Assembly (NCBI GenBank): GCA_905221605.1
Contig: CAJNDS010002113.1
Span: forward strand, 1,182,524-1,246,523
Reading direction: 5' to 3'
Source of the DNA: Symbiodinium natans
Taxonomy: Eukaryota; Sar; Dinophyceae; Suessiales; Symbiodiniaceae
DNA: 64,000 bases
Shown: in pieces, positions 60,301 through 64,000 of the stretch
Numbering within the stretch: the first letter of the stretch is position 1
Layout of the letters: the number at the start of each line of letters is the position of its first letter
The notes under the pieces: model-generated
Told to the model about the DNA's origin: nothing
The model's input: the letters and a program-made list of their open reading frames with translations, nothing else
Database searches by the model: none
Program-made: the position numbers and the translations under genes

Positions 60301-62139
60301 TCGTTGGTGAATGCGACAACTGTCGTCATGGCCCCGCCACCAACCGGTCTCGGGTTACCAGCTTCCTTTTCACACAGCTCGTGGAACCAGCTGGCTGCCG
60401 AGCAGAACGTCTTGAGGGCGGTCCACGACATGTACAGGACTCACAGGTCTTGGATGTCCGAGATCACGAACCTGCGAGCCGAGTGTTACTCCGAAGGACG
60501 TGAACAGCCGCCGTACCTGAAGCCCGATCCAACAGGCACGGTGTTTCCTCCGGCATTGAATTCGCACCCGCCTTGGGTGAATGTTCAGCGTCAACATCCC
60601 GCAGGGCCTGCATCCCCATCCGTTCCGGAAGGGCCTGCTCCTTTCGTGGAAGAGGATCATCCTGCCAACAGATCGACGTCTACACCATCACCAAGACAGG
60701 CAACGGGCGCATCCTTTGTCGAAGCAAGAGGTGAATCCGCCAAGAGGCAGCGGGGACCGGAGGATGTCCGCTCCGCGGCATCCCAACCGGGAACCGCGGC
60801 CAGCTCTTCCGATCCTCGGGGAGCTGAGCCAACTGCCCAACCAGAAGGTGAACCCGACGAAGTTCGCTGGTACCTGGATCCTACTCCCGATGGGTACATG
60901 GAGAAGTTCGTCAAGTTCCAATCCAGACATCGCGTGCAGCTGGGTACAACCATCATCGTTCACAAAGATGATCCAACAGATGTCCTACCCGCACGTGATC
61001 AGACACCCAAGATCAACGGGAAATTTGGAACCAGCAGCGAGCAAGTTTACCTTCGGCGCGTCACCACACACCTTGCCAAGCTCTACGGGATGAGCCAGTC
61101 GAATCTCGCAGGTGCGTTTCACATGGCAACATTCATGAAGAAAGGGGATGTGGAGTGGCTACGACTTTACAAGGTGCTGTACGAGAAGGTTTTCTTGTGC
61201 ACAATCCGTCAGCTACCAACTCCTGGCACAATGTTTGCGGCGGTCATGCAATCCACGGCTACGGGAGAGCTGGGAATTTTCCACTTCAACAGCAGCCCGG
61301 AGCAGAGAGCCTTGTTGACGGCTGGACTGAGAAAGTTCAGCGCTTCCATTCGTCAAGCAAGTACCCCCGATGTCACAGCGGTGCGATCCAGCAAAACGAT
61401 CATCCTGGCGGACTTCGAGGTGTGGACGAAAACCAAGAACCGCTTGACCTACACGATGGCCAGCAAGCTCCAAGAAAAGGGATGGTATGATGCCCATTCG
61501 TATTGCCAGACCGTTGACGAAAGCCTCGATCCACTCCTACCTGAAGGATTCCAAGTCGTTGCCACCAAGGCCAGAGATGCAGTCCGAGAGTGGAGAGGTC
61601 CCGGGCAGAGCATTGACGTCACCGCGCACGTCTACTTGTCGTTCAGAGCCATCAATGATCTCCTGGTTTGGGAGCATGGCAATGCGACTCCTGAGAACAT
61701 GCGAAAGTGGTTCGTCGATCCAATCATGGACTTGTCAGACCTTCTGCAACGTGCCGTGATTGTGACCCTCAACGACGATCCCCGTTTCATCGGGAAGGAC
61801 GTTGGTGCAGCGATGCCATGGGCTGCCATTGATTGGATCGCAGTGGAGCTCCGAGCAAGGGGATGCATTGTTTTCACGTCATCACTGCTGTGGGCTCGAA
61901 TTGCTGTGACTCTCCACAAGGGCAGCGACAATTTCCGGATCAATCCAGAGGAGATGCATTTGGCGGTGGCGGCATTCGACAAACATCTGCTGCAAGATCA
62001 TCACACTTTGCATGGCACCCCCAGAGAGCATGGGCGATTGCGAACCTCATTTGGATTCCGTGAACATGGAGACTGCGGATGCGAAGGCGGTCTTTGCACC
62101 GTCAAGCAGCGACGACGTTCGGACCGCATCGGCCAATGA
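57124..62139 (+). CDS. long retroelement ORF with cytosine-methyltransferase-like domain
   Basis: Open frame of 1,671 codons, -1 relative to the pol frame and overlapping its end; the first in-frame ATG is 57,411. Three parts. (a) To about 58,330: unrecognised, containing RNVLFIGAGALNRASW and several Cys. (b) 58,380-58,990: methyltransferase-like, with IIEFCCSKDSSLGK (motif I position), FASLPCTGGSNW with the Pro-Cys of motif IV at 58,576-58,581, and VAFELPKTCLYW where C5-methylases have ENV. Retroelements encoding cytosine methyltransferases are reported from Symbiodinium, which supports the call, though the motif VI replacement is a caution. (c) From ATG 59,281 to the stop: about 950 residues I do not recognise, with a Pro/Ser-rich linker near 60,590-60,860. 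Three mini-hairpins sit at the b/c junction. Confidence 0.6.
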   Translation, partial: RAIWHRIEDEVPIPSEPQKFDRYVERAVFQYHFQRGSAATTRVHRTASPAVSASPLPDCSRCRVRDSPALCRQVCDLVVRAAHGGYGGVFRAGSEGMGGDINEIPALESTVVAVARAAKEADFPQSTFVPEFIEVNRAGTGNHEVVFQDKHGKEMFKARSDSLSGATGFSMTIKASDVENSSPRVWLLVGLEEDNWWQTYAPPDVNVICVPEADARGAYQYCKDIIKWSFKDLRNVLFIGAGALNRASWLDVDPRERFYEDRDVVDYPWGEIIDLVFEARKKGATTIVEVPDKPKFRKSAQYKNIVDCMKWERFTIADCCHGRRICVPQGSGAPNIMYVNEATEFLIHGLKAPENMKGVCGMQHHHASREAVEIHGDGCGKRTSKVSRLLLKMLSERDAKVGDPKACSSVEKLPSGKDRMIIEFCCSKDSSLGKSSSATKGAHVMRVHEALQAQTKACESNILKEAERFRKSNPKCPILVFASLPCTGGSNWIKVNEVGGETEKGKEHRKKFRDLLKALKRLLRKLAVFSPKVAFELPKTCLYWSWPEVQALIKQHSLRVARMDGCMMGVVDKDGSPLLKAWCIATNVSTMLNLKGVTCDNTHEHGTPRGQALREAGNYTPHMAKLLHNAWRDEARNICRGSAQSVHVAASCVLVHVSLRCSNSQVQHEFQGTCIIVCPTPGTGFGSSDPNPKCSEEFGSAGSDLHLGKGFGSAGPRTSMDGQQQRPIPPHVPWSRPQDLFSLPYQRSGINIPVGNGMTALRTTCHALRSLRGQPLPGRLEQGMVATNANIAAWVEFGVPAILLAAVAAPSSPYGFPEVRVRELFRGVVESLLPARSAESYKTVLSHVTTFIKVVKTAISTDSTRQVLQELLDHVIEIDLFKNIDMFVDVLVQDAEQGRLDPQYPCLTVVTMDGYLDPNVICRTVVTKSPWIYVTRYNDWMRLNSYFRENLPNRREGLPCMLLTQDFWDLLDLIWSMAKQVGYCLRSHNQVAEHTQMNVWDLNEIVVDPPENVSAAVAHAVNSLQGLSVAMHTAHEYLNDSRTVWPSEPSRTTGAELRESLVNATTVVMAPPPTGLGLPASFSHSSWNQLAAEQNVLRAVHDMYRTHRSWMSEITNLRAECYSEGREQPPYLKPDPTGTVFPPALNSHPPWVNVQRQHPAGPASPSVPEGPAPFVEEDHPANRSTSTPSPRQATGASFVEARGESAKRQRGPEDVRSAASQPGTAASSSDPRGAEPTAQPEGEPDEVRWYLDPTPDGYMEKFVKFQSRHRVQLGTTIIVHKDDPTDVLPARDQTPKINGKFGTSSEQVYLRRVTTHLAKLYGMSQSNLAGAFHMATFMKKGDVEWLRLYKVLYEKVFLCTIRQLPTPGTMFAAVMQSTATGELGIFHFNSSPEQRALLTAGLRKFSASIRQASTPDVTAVRSSKTIILADFEVWTKTKNRLTYTMASKLQEKGWYDAHSYCQTVDESLDPLLPEGFQVVATKARDAVREWRGPGQSIDVTAHVYLSFRAINDLLVWEHGNATPENMRKWFVDPIMDLSDLLQRAVIVTLNDDPRFIGKDVGAAMPWAAIDWIAVELRARGCIVFTSSLLWARIAVTLHKGSDNFRINPEEMHLAVAAFDKHLLQDHHTLHGTPREHGRLRTSFGFREHGDCGCEGGLCTVKQRRRSDRIGQ

Positions 62140-64000
62140 TGACACGCAAGAACGACATCAACGAGTCGTGGAGAGGGCATCGGAGCTTGAGGGCATCCGC
62201 GGAGGCGTGGACATGACTTGGGTGGATGCGGACATCGCCATGGTCAGCCCAGAACCGTTCTATGACGGAGAAACCTACTGGATTGACATCGAGGGCCTCA
62301 TCAGCAAGCATCCCACTGCCCCGAGTGGCCAATTCCATGTGTGTCAGGCATGCGTCGACGAGTTCAACACGCTGAAGGGCTCCTTCCAAGGCGAGTTCGG
62401 ACCAATCCAATCTCCAGCGTATTGTCCCTTCTGTTCGCTCAAAGCAATGTGGGACAAGGACTATGGCGTCAACAAATGGGAGGAGGTTCGGAAGTCAGAA
62501 CGCCATGCTGCAGGGTGCGCAATATTTGCTCAGAAACATGACTTTGTGTACCAGGATGGATCCCCAGTGATTCCCAAGGAGGATCTCAAATCGTACATCT
62601 TTGCATGCTCGAAGGTCGCGTACACCAACTATGGCAAAATCGTCTCGTCCTCGGCTGGGTTGCGCTTGAACACCAAACAAGCCAGCGAATACACAAGATG
62701 GGCGAAGGGGAGACGGTTGTCGTGGGACTTCGGGTACACGGTGGACGGCATGGCCTGCCTCTTGCCCTTGTACGACGCAGGCAACGCAGCCTATGCAGGC
62801 TTCCTCCATAGCATCTTCGATCAGGACGAGGTCAAAGGCATGTACAATGGCAATGCCGACCCGGCCGCCGAGCTCATGGGAGACACCCTGGAGGTTGCGC
62901 TCGGCATCCTGACAATTGCATGCAGGTACCCTTCGGCATTCGAAGCCTGGGGATCGTACGAAGATCATCTCGCTTGTCTTCGAGGAATCGAGCGGTCCTT
63001 CTATCGGTTTGCTGCAGCGGAGGCGGTACGAATTACTGCCGTGGAGAATCGAAAACGTCGTCCTCCCCGGGCAAACGATGCAGAGACGATTCAGCAGATC
63101 ATGGAGTACGAGAACACTTTACTCCAAGGAGAATGGCATGCGGTCCTTGTCGATCGAGTCCTGCCAATTGAGGAGCCAGTCCTCGGAACCCTTTCTCCGG
63201 AAGATCAACGACCTGAAGAGTTCTCCGCAGCACCCGTCCCCAGTGCAGAACCTCGTGGTGGAGAACCAGAAGGTGAGGATCAAGCCCATGAAGGGGAAGC
63301 GCTCGGATCCTCCGGCGTGGAACCTGAGGGGCAGGAAGATGATGATATGGGCGTGCCCGAGGCAAGCTCTATCCCCACCATGCAAGAGCCGAACGAGACC
63401 GAGCTGGGTGAGATATCACGTCCTTGTGAAGGTTACGTCCGAGCACTCAATGCCCTACGCATAACCGCTGGCATGCAGCCACCCAGCATGTGCCTTGCTT
63501 GCGGCAACTATGGCCACAACACCCGAAATTGCGAAGCAAATGGGGGGTACAACGCTCTGGTGGTGAACGAAGCATTCAGCATCATTGGGAAAAGCCTGGC
63601 TAAGATGCACAAGTCAAGCAGTACGCCACCAACAGAGATCTTCCAGAGATGGGCAGAGAAGAATTTGCGAGATGCCGCTCGCGCTCCGCAAGTACCAGGA
63701 ACCGCTTCGGATACTCCGGGTGGGGATGGGGAAAGCGTTGAGCCTGGAGCTGCAGCGTCTTCGGAGGATTCCAGAGGCCCGCTGCCAAGACGGCGTCAAG
63801 CATCAATCTCAGTTGAGGATCCTACAGTGGTCGTGATCGAAGTCGATGAAGAACCAGAAGAAAATGCGACAAGAGCGCTTCGACCCAAACGCAGGCCCCA
63901 ACCGAGACCTGATCTTCCAGAGCCCAAAGCTGCGCCAGCTCCTAGGCGGTGGATTGCGAACAACGCCGGCAATGCTCGTTCATTCGTCGAGATTCGCTAC
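62012..64000 (+). CDS. partial ORF with zinc ribbon and CCHC zinc knuckle, open at the window edge
   Basis: Open from about 61,910; possible ATGs at 62,012, 62,030 and 62,066. The frame is +1 relative to the preceding ORF, the same as gag-pol, and overlaps its last 40-130 bp. It has no stop to 64,000, about 663 codons. Early cysteines form HVCQAC...YCPFC, a zinc-ribbon-like CxxC...CxxC. Near 63,490 the sequence CLACGNYGHNTRNC is an exact C-x2-C-x4-H-x4-C retroviral-type zinc knuckle, followed by an acidic/Pro-rich tail. Function unknown; the knuckle suggests RNA or DNA binding, such as a second Gag-like protein or an accessory protein. It is absent from lists of complete ORFs only because it runs off the edge. 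Confidence 0.7.
   Translation, partial: MAPPESMGDCEPHLDSVNMETADAKAVFAPSSSDDVRTASANDDTQERHQRVVERASELEGIRGGVDMTWVDADIAMVSPEPFYDGETYWIDIEGLISKHPTAPSGQFHVCQACVDEFNTLKGSFQGEFGPIQSPAYCPFCSLKAMWDKDYGVNKWEEVRKSERHAAGCAIFAQKHDFVYQDGSPVIPKEDLKSYIFACSKVAYTNYGKIVSSSAGLRLNTKQASEYTRWAKGRRLSWDFGYTVDGMACLLPLYDAGNAAYAGFLHSIFDQDEVKGMYNGNADPAAELMGDTLEVALGILTIACRYPSAFEAWGSYEDHLACLRGIERSFYRFAAAEAVRITAVENRKRRPPRANDAETIQQIMEYENTLLQGEWHAVLVDRVLPIEEPVLGTLSPEDQRPEEFSAAPVPSAEPRGGEPEGEDQAHEGEALGSSGVEPEGQEDDDMGVPEASSIPTMQEPNETELGEISRPCEGYVRALNALRITAGMQPPSMCLACGNYGHNTRNCEANGGYNALVVNEAFSIIGKSLAKMHKSSSTPPTEIFQRWAEKNLRDAARAPQVPGTASDTPGGDGESVEPGAAASSEDSRGPLPRRRQASISVEDPTVVVIEVDEEPEENATRALRPKRRPQPRPDLPEPKAAPAPRRWIANNAGNARSFVEIRY

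Larger units (their letters stand above)
47932..63729 (+). repeat. dispersed 14-nt mini-hairpin TTCGGN-NNC-N'CCGG (13 copies)
   Basis: Copies start at 47,931, 48,640, 48,676, 49,744, 49,792, 54,244, 54,301, 54,455, 59,176, 59,215, 59,254, 63,301 and 63,716 (within one base). The core is a 4-bp stem with a 3-nt loop. The fourth pair is A-T in six copies, C-G in four, G-C in two and unpaired only at 54,455. Loops are TCC, ACC, TTC or TAC (ACT at 54,455). Two reversed-stem relatives with loop TCC occur at 60,768 and 60,809. Several copies are followed within 5-20 nt by GGGGAA. One copy is in the leader, the rest in three different reading frames of the element. Confidence 0.7.

Overview
The window looks like nuclear DNA of a dinoflagellate, probably close to Symbiodiniaceae. 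The reasons are: Arabidopsis-type TTTAGGG repeats scattered everywhere; short GC3-rich exon-like islands whose upstream edge is very often AG|G and whose downstream edge is GT or GC; a fragment of organellar large-subunit rRNA of the divergent kind expected from dinoflagellate mitochondria; and a very long Ty1/copia-type retroelement whose Gag carries CCCH zinc fingers and which also carries a cytosine-methyltransferase-like domain. This is inference from sequence style; no species marker gene is present. No tRNA gene, intact rRNA gene, CRISPR array or bacterial-type gene was found.

Layout. (1) 1-27,060: a 27-kb domain of short unique segments separated by degenerate or perfect TTTAGGG / CCCTAAA blocks on alternating strands. 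Many 65-150 bp unique islands have CCCTAAA on their left and TTTAGGG on their right; a subset read as convincing exons, so the introns would begin with TTTAGGG and end with CCCTAAA. The domain also carries at least six families of roughly 75-130 bp terminal-inverted-repeat (MITE-like) elements, microsatellites and a probable mitochondrial insertion near 6.5-7.0 kb. (2) 27,121-40,738: a 13.6-kb island with no TTTAGGG motif, bracketed on both sides by (TA)n followed by GGCAGG. It holds purine/pyrimidine-skewed duplicated DNA (27.1-35.1 kb), an 87-bp tandem array built of 52-nt palindromes (35.16-36.06 kb), a 31-bp array (36.3-36.9 kb) and a 4-kb array of the 9-mer TTTTAATAG and its complement (36.5-40.7 kb). 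(3) 40,741-47,874: the telomere-like/exon-island domain resumes. (4) 47,875-64,000: a retroelement running off the right edge.

The retroelement reads on the + strand: a leader or partial LTR, a Gag coiled-coil region, Gag core, two CCCH fingers, aspartic protease (DTG), integrase (HHCC, D-D-E), reverse transcriptase (YVDD) and RNase H. From 48,221 to 57,355 all of this lies in one reading frame broken only by two TGA codons. A shift to the -1 frame then opens a 1.67-kilocodon frame with a methyltransferase-like domain and a long unrecognised region, and a third overlapping frame with a zinc ribbon and a CCHC zinc knuckle is still open at the window edge. Thirteen copies of a 14-nt mini-hairpin (TTCGGNNNCNCCGG type) are scattered through the leader and these ORFs. 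Twelve of them keep the fourth stem base pair by compensatory change. This is the least expected signal in the window.
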